Positions 45,577 to 54,517 of a stretch of DNA of 64,000 nucleotides are shown here, one piece after another. Position 1 is the stretch's first letter. Every line of letters starts with the position of its first letter. Position numbers and translations under genes: made by a program. The DNA comes from Actinacidiphila sp. DG2A-62 (GTDB lineage Bacteria > Actinomycetota > Actinomycetes > Streptomycetales > Streptomycetaceae), in the NCBI RefSeq assembly GCF_035825295.1, contig NZ_JAYMGI010000002.1, forward strand, positions 1,521,001 to 1,585,000. Direction: 5' to 3'. Below the pieces are notes generated by a model. The model saw only the letters and a list, made by a program, of their open reading frames with translations. It did not search any database and was not told the DNA's origin.

Positions 45577-46404
45577 TCACCCGTACGGGTGGCTGCGCCG
45601 CCCCCAGGCGTCGAGCCGGCGCAGCCCGGGCGCCGTCCACAGCCGCGGTCCGGTGACGAACCGCTCCCCCGCGGTGGCCACGACGACGAGCGCGGTGGCG
45701 TGCAGCAGCAGGCCGGTCCGGCCGTTGGCGGCGGCGACGGCCGCGCCGAGCGCGGCGCCCAGCGCGTGGGCGCCGGCGTCGCCGAGCATGGTGCGCTCGC
45801 CCACGTCGTCCCCGAGGATGGCCGCGGCAGCGCCGAGCGGCGCGGCGGCCAGCAGCGCGCCGGGGCCGCGGCGCAGCAGCCCGGGCAGGCCGGCCGCCAG
45901 CACGCCTTTGGCGGCGCGGCCCGGGGCGACGTCGAGGAGGTTCACCGCGTGCGCGGCGCCCGCGACGACCACGCCGGCCAGCGCCCGGTCCAGCGGGCGG
46001 GCCTTGAGCAGGCCGCCCGCGGCCAGCCCCGCCGCGCCGATGCCGAGCAGCTTCACCGCGCCCGAGGTGATCCGGCCGTGCCGCAGCGCGCCCAGGTGCG
46101 CGGCGAAGCCGCGCTCGTCCGGCGAGCCCTTCTGGTCGTCGTACGCGCCGCAGGCCCCCGCCGCCAGCGCGGCCCCGACCGCCGCGAGCCGGGTACGCCC
46201 GGTGAGCCCGCGCGCGGTGGCCATCGCGGCCGCCGCCCCCGCCGCGGCGGCCAGCCCGCCGTACAGCTCCACGCCCCGCCCGGCGTAGTTGGCGCGCTGC
46301 CACATCCGCGCCTCCACCGGTGGCCGCGCCCGCAACTGGCGGTACGCGGCCCGCGTGGCCGCGGCGGCCGACGCCCCGACCGACACGGCGTTCCTGACAC
46401 TCAT
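45577..46404 (-). CDS. MraY/WecA-like membrane protein, divergent
   Basis: A 275-residue, Ala-rich multi-spanning protein. Three MraY/WecA-type landmarks are present in order: WQRANYAGRGVELYGG (about 35-50), the paired acids YDDQKG (88-93), NLLDVAPGRAAK (155-166) and MLGDAGAHALG (206-216). This suggests transfer of a sugar-phosphate to a lipid phosphate carrier, but the protein is shorter than MraY (about 320-360) and loop 4-5 is reduced, so activity is uncertain. GGGAG lies 9 bases before the ATG. It lies between recN and a GT4 gene, a possible two-gene glycan module. Confidence 0.75.
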   Translation of the reverse strand: MSVRNAVSVGASAAAATRAAYRQLRARPPVEARMWQRANYAGRGVELYGGLAAAAGAAAAMATARGLTGRTRLAAVGAALAAGACGAYDDQKGSPDERGFAAHLGALRHGRITSGAVKLLGIGAAGLAAGGLLKARPLDRALAGVVVAGAAHAVNLLDVAPGRAAKGVLAAGLPGLLRRGPGALLAAAPLGAAAAILGDDVGERTMLGDAGAHALGAALGAAVAAANGRTGLLLHATALVVVATAGERFVTGPRLWTAPGLRRLDAWGRRSHPYG

Positions 46405-46627
46405 CCGCACGTCTCCCTCGCCACCCGCTCCCACCCGTACCGACCGCTCACGCCGACGCCCGCCCGCCTCGCCCGGGCGCCCGCACCCGGCCCGCGCACC
46501 GTGAGCGCCACGCGTCCCGAGCACCGCCGTCCCTCGCGGGGACCGGCCCCGGGTCCGGGCGGCGGGCCCGAGCGCGTGCGCGCGCCGGCGTCGTGCCCGG
46601 CGCGGCGCCGGGCGCCGAATGCGGGGA

Positions 46628-48397
46628 TCAGCGGGCGGCCTTGGCCGCGGCGAGGAGTTCTTCGGCGTGGGCGCGGCCCAGTTCGGAGTCCTCCAGGCCG
46701 GCGAGCATGCGCGACAGCTCGCGGACGCGCTCCTCGCCCTCCAGCACGGTGACACCGCTGCGGGTGACCGAGCCGTCGTTGCGCTTCTCGACCAGCAGTT
46801 GGCGGTCGGCGAACGCCGCCACCTGCGGGAGGTGGGTGACCACGACGACCTGCGCGGTGCGCGCCAGCCGGGCCAGGCGCCGGCCGACCTCGACCGCGGC
46901 CTTGCCGCCGACCCCGGCGTCGACCTCGTCGAAAAGGTAGGTGGGCACCGGGTCGGAGCCGGCGAAGACCACCTCGACGGCCAGCATCACCCGGGACAGC
47001 TCGCCGCCGGACGCGCCCTTGGCGATCGGCCGGGGCGCGGCGCCGGGGTGCGGCGCGAGCAGCAGCTCGACCTCGTCCGCGCCGGTCGGCCCGAAGACCA
47101 CCGCCCGCCCGCCGACGTCGACGCCGTGCTCGGCGTCCGGCGCCTCGGTCTGCCGCAGCTCGACGGTGACCCGGGCGTGCGGCATGGCGAGCTCGGCCAG
47201 CTCCTCGGTGACCGCGGCGCCGAAGCGGTCGGCGGCCTCGGCCCGGGCGTCGCTCAGCGTCTGGGCGAGGGCGCTTAGCTCGGCGCGCAGCGCGTCGCGC
47301 TCCGCGGTCAGCTCGCCGATCCGGTCGTCGTCGCCCTCCAGCTCGGCCAGGCGCGACGCGGAGGTCTCGGCCCAGGCGAGCACCGCGTCGATGCCGCCGC
47401 CCTCGGCGTGCCCCACCGCGCCGGGCTCGCCGTACTTGCGGACCAGGTGCGCCAGCACCGCGCGGCGCTCCTCGACCGCGGCCAGCCGCAACGGGTCCGC
47501 GTCGAGGTTGTCGGCGTACCCGGCGAGTTCGCCGGCGATGTCGCCGAGCAGGATGCCGACCTCGCCGAGCCGCGCGGCGAGCGAGGCCAGCACCGGGTCG
47601 TGCGCGCTGACCGCGTCGAGCGCGCGCTGCGCGGCGGCGACCAGCGTGCCGGCGTCGACGCCCTCGGGGTCCTCGGGGTTGCCGGCCAGCGCGGCGTGGC
47701 CGACCGTGGCGGCCGAGGCGAGCGCCTCGGCGTGGCCGAGCCGCTCGGCCTCCGCGGCCAGTTCCGCGTCCTCGCCGGGCTGCGGCTGCGCGGCGGAGAC
47801 CTCCTCCAGGCCGAACCGCAGCAGGTCCGCCTCCTGGGCGCGCTCGCGGGCCCGCGTGGTCAGCTCCTCCAGCTCGGCCGCGACCTCCCGCAGCCGGCGG
47901 TAGGCGGAGCCGTACTTCACCAGCGGCGCGGCCACCGCGTCACCGGCGTAGCGGTCGAGGGCCTCGCGCTGCCGGGCCGGGCGCAGCAGACCCTGCTGGT
48001 CGGTCTGGCCGTGCACGGCCACCAGGTCGTCGGCCAGCTCGCCGAGCAGCCCGACCGGCACGGAACGCCCGCCGACGTGGGCCCGGGACCGGCCCTCGGC
48101 CGACACCGTACGGCTGATCAGCAGCTCGCCGTCCTCCAGCTCCGCGCCGGCCTCCTCGGCGCGCACCGCGGCGCGCGCGTCCGGCCGCAGCGAGATCCGG
48201 CCCTCGACGACCGCCTTGTCCGCACCGATCCGCACCAGCGCCGGGTCGGCCCGCCCGCCCAGCAGCAGGCCCAGGCTGGTGACGACCATGGTCTTGCCCG
48301 CGCCGGTCTCGCCGGTCACCGCCGTGAAGCCGGGCGACAGCTCCACCACGGCGTCCTCGATGACTCCCAGCGACCGGATCCGCATTTCCTCCAACAC
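46628..48397 (-). CDS. recN: DNA repair protein RecN
   Basis: A 589-residue SMC-like ATPase. Walker A is GETGAGKT near the N-terminus; a long coiled-coil region is split by a central helical part; the signature GASGGELSRVMLA and Walker B YLFDEVDAGVGG lie near the C-terminus. It gathers broken DNA ends. The GTG (VLEEMRIRSLG) is chosen because TATGGT (48405-48410, minus strand) ends 7 bases upstream, predicting a leaderless mRNA; an ATG 12 bases earlier (MVVPVLEE) would lie within that -10. No LexA box was recognised in front. Confidence 0.93.
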   Translation of the reverse strand: MLEEMRIRSLGVIEDAVVELSPGFTAVTGETGAGKTMVVTSLGLLLGGRADPALVRIGADKAVVEGRISLRPDARAAVRAEEAGAELEDGELLISRTVSAEGRSRAHVGGRSVPVGLLGELADDLVAVHGQTDQQGLLRPARQREALDRYAGDAVAAPLVKYGSAYRRLREVAAELEELTTRARERAQEADLLRFGLEEVSAAQPQPGEDAELAAEAERLGHAEALASAATVGHAALAGNPEDPEGVDAGTLVAAAQRALDAVSAHDPVLASLAARLGEVGILLGDIAGELAGYADNLDADPLRLAAVEERRAVLAHLVRKYGEPGAVGHAEGGGIDAVLAWAETSASRLAELEGDDDRIGELTAERDALRAELSALAQTLSDARAEAADRFGAAVTEELAELAMPHARVTVELRQTEAPDAEHGVDVGGRAVVFGPTGADEVELLLAPHPGAAPRPIAKGASGGELSRVMLAVEVVFAGSDPVPTYLFDEVDAGVGGKAAVEVGRRLARLARTAQVVVVTHLPQVAAFADRQLLVEKRNDGSVTRSGVTVLEGEERVRELSRMLAGLEDSELGRAHAEELLAAAKAAR

Positions 48398-48404
48398 GGG
48401 TACG

Positions 48405-48410
48405 ACCATA
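48405..48410 (-). promoter_or_regulatory. -10 hexamer of recN (leaderless)
   Basis: TATGGT on the minus strand, 7 bases before the GTG start of recN. Confidence 0.4.
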
Positions 48411-48582
48411 CGAGGTTTGCGGTCCGCCCGCCCAGCCCCACCCGCGCGGCGGCCCCCGGCGGGTCCTCGGCCGGCCCGGCCGGCCCCGCCGACGGCCTCC
48501 CGACGGACCCGTCAGACCCGACACACCCGTCAGATGCATCGGCGGCGTCCGGGACGTCCGGGGCGTCCGGGGCGTCCAGGGC

Positions 48583-49497
48583 TCAGCGCGCCGCCCCGCG
48601 CCACCCCGCGACCGGCAGCGCGAACTTCGCCACCAGCCGGTCGGTGAACGACGCGTGGTGCAGCCGGGCCAGCCGCACCGGCACCGCGCCGCGCCTGACC
48701 TCGACCCGCGCGCCGGGGGCCAGCTCGACCGTCCTGCGGCCGTCGCACCACAGCACGCCGTGCTGGCTGTGCTGCTGCACCTCGACCGCGAGCACCGAGC
48801 GCGGCGAGGTCACCAGCGGCTTGGCGAACAGCGCGTGCGCGCTGATCGGCACCATCAGCAGCGCCTCGACCTCGGGCCACACCACTGGGCCGCCGGCCGA
48901 GAAGGCGTACGCGGTGGAGCCGGTCGGTGTCGCGCACACCACGCCGTCGCCGCCGAACGCGGAGACCGGGCGGCCGTCGACCTCGGTGACGACCTCCAGC
49001 AGGCGTTCACGCGACGCCTTCTCCACCGACGCCTCGTTCATCGCCCAGTCGGTGTGCACGATGTGCCCGTCGACGCGGACCAGCACGTCGAGGGTCATCC
49101 GCTCCTCGACCTCGTACGCGCGGCTGACCACGCGGTCCACGACCTTGTCCAGGTCGTCGCGCTCGGCCTCGGCGAGGAAGCCGACCCGGCCGAGGTTGAC
49201 GCCGAGCATCGGCACGCCGGAGGCGCGGGCGAACTCCGCGCCGCGCAGCAGCGTGCCGTCGCCGCCCAGCACGATGATCAGCTCGCAGCCCTGGACCGCG
49301 CCCGGGCCGATCTCGGCGATCAGTTCGACGGCGTCGGTGAGCGTCAGGTCGACCGCCTCGTCCTCCTGCAGCCGCACGCCGATGCCGTTGCCGAGCAGCC
49401 CGTGCACCACGCGTTCTGCACTGCGGACCGCGGCGTCGCGGCCGGTGTGGGTGAGCAGGAAGACCGTGCGGTCCCGCGCTGGACTGGTCTCGGTCAC
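48583..49497 (-). CDS. nadK: NAD kinase
   Basis: A 304-residue enzyme that phosphorylates NAD to NADP. GGDGT (78-82) and NEASVEKASRERLLEVV, with ATPTGSTAYAFSAGGP, are the NadK motifs. The GTG start overlaps the tlyA stop codon by four bases. The tlyA-nadK-recN order matches mycobacteria (Rv1694-Rv1696). Confidence 0.96.
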   Translation of the reverse strand: MTETSPARDRTVFLLTHTGRDAAVRSAERVVHGLLGNGIGVRLQEDEAVDLTLTDAVELIAEIGPGAVQGCELIIVLGGDGTLLRGAEFARASGVPMLGVNLGRVGFLAEAERDDLDKVVDRVVSRAYEVEERMTLDVLVRVDGHIVHTDWAMNEASVEKASRERLLEVVTEVDGRPVSAFGGDGVVCATPTGSTAYAFSAGGPVVWPEVEALLMVPISAHALFAKPLVTSPRSVLAVEVQQHSQHGVLWCDGRRTVELAPGARVEVRRGAVPVRLARLHHASFTDRLVAKFALPVAGWRGAAR

Positions 49498-50300
49498 CGG
49501 GGGCCCTCCGCCACAGCACGGTCGATGTCGGCCGGGTCCGGCGCGGGGGCGCCGGCACGCAGCCACAGGAAATACTCCACGTTCCCCGACGGCCCGGGCA
49601 GCGGGCTGGCGGTGACGCCGAGCACGCCGAGGCCGAGGCCGCCGGCCTGGCGGGCGACGTTCAGCACGCTCTCGGCGCGCAGTTTCGTGCTGCGCACCAC
49701 GCCGCCGCTGCCCAGCCGCTCCCGGCCGACCTCGAACTGCGGTTTGACCATCAGCACCAGGTCGGCGTCGGGTGTCGCGCAGCGCACCAGGGCGGGCAGC
49801 ACCAGGCCGAGCGGGATGAACGACAGGTCGCCCACGATCAGCTCGGCGAGCCGCCCGTCGATGTCCTCGGGCGTCAACTCGCGTACGTTCGTGCGGTCCT
49901 TGACGGTGACCCGCGCGTCGCTGCGCAGCGACCAGGCGAGCTGGCCGTAGCCGACGTCGACGGCGACGACCTCGGCGGCGCCCGCGCGCAGCAGCACATC
50001 GGTGAAGCCGCCGGTGGACGCGCCCGCGTCGAGCGCCCTGCGGCCCTCGACGACCAGGCCGCGGGGCACGAACGCCGCGAACGCGCCGGCCAGTTTGTGG
50101 CCGCCGCGCGAGACGTAGTCGGGTTCGTCGGCGTCCCGCGCGACGACCAGCGCCGCGCTGGTCTCGACCTGGGTGGCCGCCTTGGTCGCGGTGGCCCCGC
50201 CCACCGTGACCCGCCCGGCGGCGATCAGTTGGCTCGCGTGCTCGCGTGAGCGCGCGAGGTTACGGCGCACCAGCTCGGCGTCGAGTCGGCGTCGTGGCAC
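49494..50300 (-). CDS. tlyA: TlyA-family rRNA 2'-O-methyltransferase
   Basis: A 268-residue protein with an N-terminal S4 domain (RLDAELVRRNLARSREHASQLI) and a Rossmann methyltransferase domain (LDAGASTGGFTDVLL). The catalytic tetrad of TlyA is present as Lys69, Asp158, Lys186 and Glu242. TlyA methylates C1409 of 16S and C1920 of 23S rRNA in mycobacteria, the basis of capreomycin sensitivity; whether this is the long (type II) form fits its N-terminal S4 domain. GTG start. It is coupled to nadK. Confidence 0.92.
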   Translation of the reverse strand: MPRRRLDAELVRRNLARSREHASQLIAAGRVTVGGATATKAATQVETSAALVVARDADEPDYVSRGGHKLAGAFAAFVPRGLVVEGRRALDAGASTGGFTDVLLRAGAAEVVAVDVGYGQLAWSLRSDARVTVKDRTNVRELTPEDIDGRLAELIVGDLSFIPLGLVLPALVRCATPDADLVLMVKPQFEVGRERLGSGGVVRSTKLRAESVLNVARQAGGLGLGVLGVTASPLPGPSGNVEYFLWLRAGAPAPDPADIDRAVAEGPR

Positions 50301-50307
50301 GTACGGT

Positions 50308-50640
50308 TCAGCCCCTGTTCTCGTCCAGCGCGCTCAGCGCGTCCCGCAGCCCCCTGTGCACATCCTCGTACACCTCGATGTGCGCGTGCACGGGCAGCTC
50401 GTCGGCGTCCCGCAGCCGCTCAACGGCGGCGTCCACGTCAGCATTCCCGGTTTCCCCGAGCGCGACTCCCAGCGGCTCGGGCTCCGGCTCGGGCTCGGCG
50501 GGCGCGGTCGGTCGGTACGGCTCGGGTCCCTCCGGCCGGTCGAGGTGGTCCGCCGCTTCGGTGCGGTCGGGCTCCGCCACGGGCTCGGCGGCCCGCCCGG
50601 TGCCGGCGAGGACGCCGGGCAGGTCGTACGGCTCACTCAT
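50308..50640 (-). CDS. Small acidic hypothetical protein
   Basis: A 110-residue protein. The first 65 residues are acidic, Pro/Glu-rich (EPEPEPEPLG); the last about 45 (VDAAVERLRDADELPVHAHIEVYEDVHRGLRDALSAL) form a predicted amphipathic helical pair conserved-looking in this neighbourhood. Function unknown. It overlaps the upstream gene's 3' end by 8 bases and stops 7 bases before tlyA, so it is part of the same operon. Confidence 0.75.
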   Translation of the reverse strand: MSEPYDLPGVLAGTGRAAEPVAEPDRTEAADHLDRPEGPEPYRPTAPAEPEPEPEPLGVALGETGNADVDAAVERLRDADELPVHAHIEVYEDVHRGLRDALSALDENRG

Positions 50641-51574
50641 CGCCGGACCCGGTGCTCGGCGCGGGCGGGGTGTTCGGCGCGGGCGGGGTGGCGGTCGCGG
50701 ACTTCTTGGCGGCAGCCTTCTTGGCCGCGGCCTTCTTCGCCGGGGCGGCGTTCTCGGCGGTCGCCGTCTTCTTCGCGGTCGCCGTCTTCGTAGCCGCCGC
50801 CTGCTTGGCCGGCGTGGCCTTCTTCACCGGCGCCTTCTTCGCGGCGGTCGCCTTCCGCGTGGCGGCGGCCCGCGTGGTCGGGGCGGCCTTGTTCGCCGCG
50901 GCGGCCTGCACGGTCGTGGCGCTCGTGGCCGGGGCCTTCTTCGCAGCGGTCTTCTTCGCGACGGCCTTCTTCGCGACGGCCCTCTTGGCCGCGGCCTTCT
51001 TCGCGGGGGCGGCGCTCTTCGCGGGCGCGGCCTTCTTCGCGGGAGTCGCGGTCTTCCGCGCGGCAGCCGCCTTCTTGGCGAGTGCGGTCTTCCTCGCGGC
51101 CGCCGGCCGCTCGGCGGCCGACGCGACATCGGGCTGCGGCGCGGATTCCGGCTCCGGCTCCGGCTCGACGCGGACGCGTTGGACCGGCGGCGCGGGCTTC
51201 GGCGCGGCGGGCGGCGGAGCCGGTGCGGCCGGGTCGGGCGACTCCAGGTTGCGCACCCGGCGCTCCAGCGTCTCCAGCACGACGCCCACCTTGGTGACCT
51301 CGTCGGCGATCCGGCCCATCCGGCTCATCGCCTTGTCGACCTCGTCGCGGACGATGCCGAGCAGCAGGTCGCGGTTGGCCCGCCCGGTGGCCATCAGCTC
51401 GTCCGCCAGCGCCTGCACCTCCGCCGGGACGGCCGAACCGATCCGCTGCTGCACCGCGGCGACGTCGATCCCCGCCTGGTCCAGCAGGTCCCTGGCCGCG
51501 TCGACCGTACGGCGCCTGGTGGCCTCGGTCAGGCCGCCCGCGATCTGCAGACAGGTACGCAGCGCGTCCCGCAT
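50633..51574 (-). CDS. Lys/Ala-rich protein with histone-H1-like tail
   Basis: A 313-residue protein. The N-terminal about 110 residues are helical (GLTEATRRRTVDAARDLLDQAG... VLETLERRVRNLE) and phasin- or coiled-coil-like. After a Pro-rich acidic linker, about 150 residues consist of AKKA/ARKT-type units (KKAAAKKAAAKKSATAT at the end), resembling histone H1 tails and bacterial H1-like or HupS-type basic tails. It likely binds DNA, RNA or polyanions. GGAG precedes the ATG by about 8 bases. First gene of the operon with the acidic protein, tlyA, nadK. Confidence 0.8.
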   Translation of the reverse strand: MRDALRTCLQIAGGLTEATRRRTVDAARDLLDQAGIDVAAVQQRIGSAVPAEVQALADELMATGRANRDLLLGIVRDEVDKAMSRMGRIADEVTKVGVVLETLERRVRNLESPDPAAPAPPPAAPKPAPPVQRVRVEPEPEPESAPQPDVASAAERPAAARKTALAKKAAAARKTATPAKKAAPAKSAAPAKKAAAKRAVAKKAVAKKTAAKKAPATSATTVQAAAANKAAPTTRAAATRKATAAKKAPVKKATPAKQAAATKTATAKKTATAENAAPAKKAAAKKAAAKKSATATPPAPNTPPAPSTGSGDE

Positions 51575-51847
51575 CGCCCTCACTCCTCGCCTTGTCGTTG
51601 TCCCCGGCTCGTGTCGTACCGATGTCGTATCGGTCCCGCGTGTGGTCACGACGCTACCGCCTCCGGGCGCCCGGCCCGGGGACGGCGTCCTGGTGCGCGG
51701 CCGCGCGCACGCTCCGGCCGTACGATCCGAACCGTACGACGCCGCACGACACCGCACGAGGCAGAACGACGCGGCACGACGCCGTACGCCGCGCGCCGCG
51801 CCCCGCGGACCGCGCGACCGACCGCACGATCGGGGGACACCGCAGCC

Positions 51848-52195
51848 ATGGCCACCGTCGAGGAGTGCCGCAGCGCGCTCGACCGCTTCGCCGCGAACCT
51901 GGCGGGCGCCGAGGGCTCGGCGAAGGACGCGGCGGCGCTCGACCGCTCGCTGAGCTGCCGGATCACCGACCTGGACGTCACCTTCACGGGCCGCCTCGCG
52001 GGCGGGCGGGTGCGTGACGTGGTCACCGTCCGGGGTGAGCCGGCGCAGAAGGCGCAGATCCGGCTGTCCATGAAGGGCGACGACCTGGTGGCGATGGTGG
52101 CCGGCGACCTGAACTTCGCGAAGGCGTGGGGCACCGGCAGGGTCAAGGTGCAGGCGAGCCTGCGGGACGTCCTGCGGCTGCGCTCCCTCCTGTGA
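51848..52195 (+). CDS. SCP2 sterol-binding domain protein
   Basis: A 115-residue lipid-binding protein of the SCP2 fold: MATVEECRSALDRFAANLAG, then the core LSCRITDLDVTFTGRL and GDDLVAMVAGDLNFAKAWGTGRVKV. It may bind lipids or act as a small regulator; partner unknown. ATG with GGGGA 9 bases upstream. Its last 53 bases overlap antiparallel with the end of the ABC ATPase gene. Confidence 0.85.
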   Translation: MATVEECRSALDRFAANLAGAEGSAKDAAALDRSLSCRITDLDVTFTGRLAGGRVRDVVTVRGEPAQKAQIRLSMKGDDLVAMVAGDLNFAKAWGTGRVKVQASLRDVLRLRSLL

Positions 52196-53144
52196 CGCCG
52201 GGAGCCGCTCCCGGCGCGCAGTCCTGACCGGCCTCCTTCGCCGCCGCGCCGGGAGCGCGCGGGCCGCGGCGCGCGGCCGGGATCACCAGCGGCGTACCGC
52301 TCTCCGGGTCCTCGACGACCCGGCAGCGCACGCCGAAGACGCGCTCGACCAGGTCGGCGGTGAGGATCTCGGCCGGCGGGCCCTGCGCCTCGATCCGGCC
52401 CTCGCGCATGGCGATCAGGTGGGTGGCGTAGCGCGCCGCCTGGTTGAGGTCGTGCAGCACCGCGACCAGCGTGCGGCCGCGCTGCTCGTGCAGGTCGGCG
52501 CACAGGTCGAGCACGTCGATCTGGTGCTGGATGTCGAGGTACGTGGTCGGCTCGTCGAGCAGCAGCAGCGGGGTCTGCTGGGCGAGCGCCATGGCGATCC
52601 ACACGCGCTGCCGCTGGCCGCCGGAGAGTTCGTCGACATAGCGATCGGCGAGCGCGGAGACGCCGGTCGCCGCCATCGACTCCTCGACGATCCGCTCGTC
52701 CTCGGCCGACCACTGGCGCAGCAGGCCCTGGTGCGGGTAGCGGCCGCGGGCCACGAGGCCGGAGACGGTGATGCCGTCGGGGGCGACCGAGGACTGCGGC
52801 AGCAGGCCCAGCGTGCGGGCGACGGTCCTGGCGGGCAGCGACCCGATCGCCCGGCCGTCCAGCAGCACCCGGCCGGCGGTGGGCTTGAGCAGCCGGGCCA
52901 GCGCGCGCAACAGGGTCGACTTGCCGCAGGCGTTGGGGCCCACGACGACGGTGAACGACTGGTCGGGTATCGCGACCGACAGCTCGCGGGCGATGACGCG
53001 CTGGTCGTACGCGAGGGTCACGGACTCGGCGGCCAGCCGGTGGTGCGCGCCGGCGGGACCGGGCGCGGCGGCTGCGGCCGCCCCCGCGGCGCCGGACGTC
53101 GGCGACTCGGCCGCGGGCGCGGGCTGGTCGGTGGTGCGGGTCAT
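52143..53144 (-). CDS. Iron-siderophore ABC transporter ATP-binding protein
   Basis: A 333-residue FepC/FecE-type ATPase. Walker A is GPNACGKST, the signature LSGGQRQR and Walker B LLLLDEPTTYLD are intact. It energises uptake through the two upstream FecCD permeases. About 40 residues of Ala/Gly-rich tail follow the core and cause the overlap with the SCP2 gene. The ATG at 53144 has GGGAG 9 bases upstream; an in-frame ATG at 53330 overlaps the permease stop codon and would add 62 low-complexity residues (see 53296-53340). Confidence 0.88.
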   Translation of the reverse strand: MTRTTDQPAPAAESPTSGAAGAAAAAAPGPAGAHHRLAAESVTLAYDQRVIARELSVAIPDQSFTVVVGPNACGKSTLLRALARLLKPTAGRVLLDGRAIGSLPARTVARTLGLLPQSSVAPDGITVSGLVARGRYPHQGLLRQWSAEDERIVEESMAATGVSALADRYVDELSGGQRQRVWIAMALAQQTPLLLLDEPTTYLDIQHQIDVLDLCADLHEQRGRTLVAVLHDLNQAARYATHLIAMREGRIEAQGPPAEILTADLVERVFGVRCRVVEDPESGTPLVIPAARRGPRAPGAAAKEAGQDCAPGAAPGVTGGSAAAGRPAGSPAP

Positions 53145-53295
53145 GCTGGCGTTCTCCCGGGGGTCGTGGGGGCGCTGCGGTCGCGTCGCGGGCGTGCCGT
53201 CCGCCCGCCGATGAGCCGGCTGCTCGGGAAACCGCCTGCTCCTGGGCGGCCCGCTGGTGGGCCCGTTCCTGTCCGGTCCGTTCGTGTCCGTTCTG

Positions 53296-53340
53296 CTCAT
53301 GTCCGGCCCGCTCATGTCCGGCCCGCTCATATCCGGCCCG
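53296..53340 (-). repeat. 15-base repeats carrying a ladder of ATG codons
   Basis: Three ATG codons (minus strand, at 53330, 53315 and 53300) spaced exactly 15 bases apart lie in ATGAGCGGGCCGGAC repeats, all in the frame of the ATPase. The first overlaps the permease stop codon (ATGA). They offer alternative starts encoding MSGPD units. Confidence 0.7.
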
Positions 53341-54517
53341 CCCTGCGTTCGGCGATGAGCAGCCACAGCAGGTATCCGCCGCCGAGGACGCCGGTGGCGA
53401 CGCCCACCGGGAGTCCGCCGGACCCGAAGGCGCGCTGCGCCGCGTAGTCGGCGGCGACCAGCAGCGCCGAGCCCGTCAGGGCCGACGGCACCAGCGCCAC
53501 GCCCGGCGACTTGGTGAGCCGGCGGGCGATCTGCGGCGCGGTGAGCGCGACGAAGGTGATCGGCCCGGCCGCGGCGGTCGCGGACGCGGTCAGCAGCACC
53601 GCGGCCAGCACCGCGACCAGCCGGGTGCGTTCGACCCGGACGCCGAGCGCCCGCGCGGTGTCGTCGCCCATCTCGGTGACGCGCAGCGCCCTGCCGTGCA
53701 GGACCAGCACCGGCATCAGCACGGCGCAGGCGATCAGCAGCGGCCACACCTGGTCCCAGTCGCGGCCGTCGAGCGATCCGGTGAGCCACATTACGGCTCT
53801 GGCCGCGTCCACGAAGTCCGCCTTGACCAGCAGGTAGCTGTTGACCGCCGAGAGCACCGCGGACGCTCCGATGCCGACCAGGACCAGCCGGTAGCCGTGC
53901 ACGCCGCGCTTCCACGCCAGCAGATAGACGCCGAGGCCGGTGAGCAGGCCGCCGGCCACGGCGCCGGCCGCGATCTGCACCGACGTGCCCTTGAGCAGCA
54001 CGATCACGACGAGCGCGCCGGCCGCGGACCCCTGGCCGAAGCCGATCACGTCGGGGCTGCCGAGCGGGTTGCGCGACACCGTCTGGAAGGCCGCGCCGGC
54101 CATGCCGAGCGCGGCGCCGACCAGCAGCGCCACCACCACCCTGGGCAGCCGCAGTTGCCGGATCACGAAGTCCTGGCCGGGGTCGCCGTGCCCGGTCAGC
54201 GAACGCACCACGTCCGGCGGGCTGATGCGGTAGTCGCCGGTGCCGATCAGCACGACCGCGAGCGCGAGCGCGATCAGCAGCAGCGCGCCGCAGACGACGA
54301 GCACGCGCCATTCGCCGCGTATCGACAAAGCGCCACGGCGCAGCACGAGGGCACGCGTCCCGCCGCGCACCGGGACGGCGTCCGGCGCGGAGCCCGCGGA
54401 CGTGGCGGAGTCCGCGGACATCGGGGAGTCCGCGGACACGGGCGTGTCGGAGCCCACGGGCGCGGACATCGGGGAGTCCGCGGGCGCGGGCGTCGGGGTC
54501 GCGTGGGGCGTGCTCAC
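53327..54517 (-). CDS. FecCD-family siderophore permease (second)
   Basis: A 396-residue membrane protein with about ten TM segments. PRVVVALLVGAALGMAGAAFQTVSRNPLGSPDVIGFGQG and the late GPITFVALTAPQIARRLTK (which contacts the ATPase) are typical. The N-terminus has Ser/Ala/Asp repeats (SADSPMSADSAT). The GTG start overlaps the stop codon of the first permease (GTGA), so the two halves of the channel are co-translated. Confidence 0.92.
   Translation of the reverse strand: MSTPHATPTPAPADSPMSAPVGSDTPVSADSPMSADSATSAGSAPDAVPVRGGTRALVLRRGALSIRGEWRVLVVCGALLLIALALAVVLIGTGDYRISPPDVVRSLTGHGDPGQDFVIRQLRLPRVVVALLVGAALGMAGAAFQTVSRNPLGSPDVIGFGQGSAAGALVVIVLLKGTSVQIAAGAVAGGLLTGLGVYLLAWKRGVHGYRLVLVGIGASAVLSAVNSYLLVKADFVDAARAVMWLTGSLDGRDWDQVWPLLIACAVLMPVLVLHGRALRVTEMGDDTARALGVRVERTRLVAVLAAVLLTASATAAAGPITFVALTAPQIARRLTKSPGVALVPSALTGSALLVAADYAAQRAFGSGGLPVGVATGVLGGGYLLWLLIAERRAGRI

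Noticed and set aside
51646..52713. Minus-strand frame overlapping the SCP2 gene
   Set aside because: It mixes the mirror of SCP2 with an off-frame reading of the ATPase; no domain.
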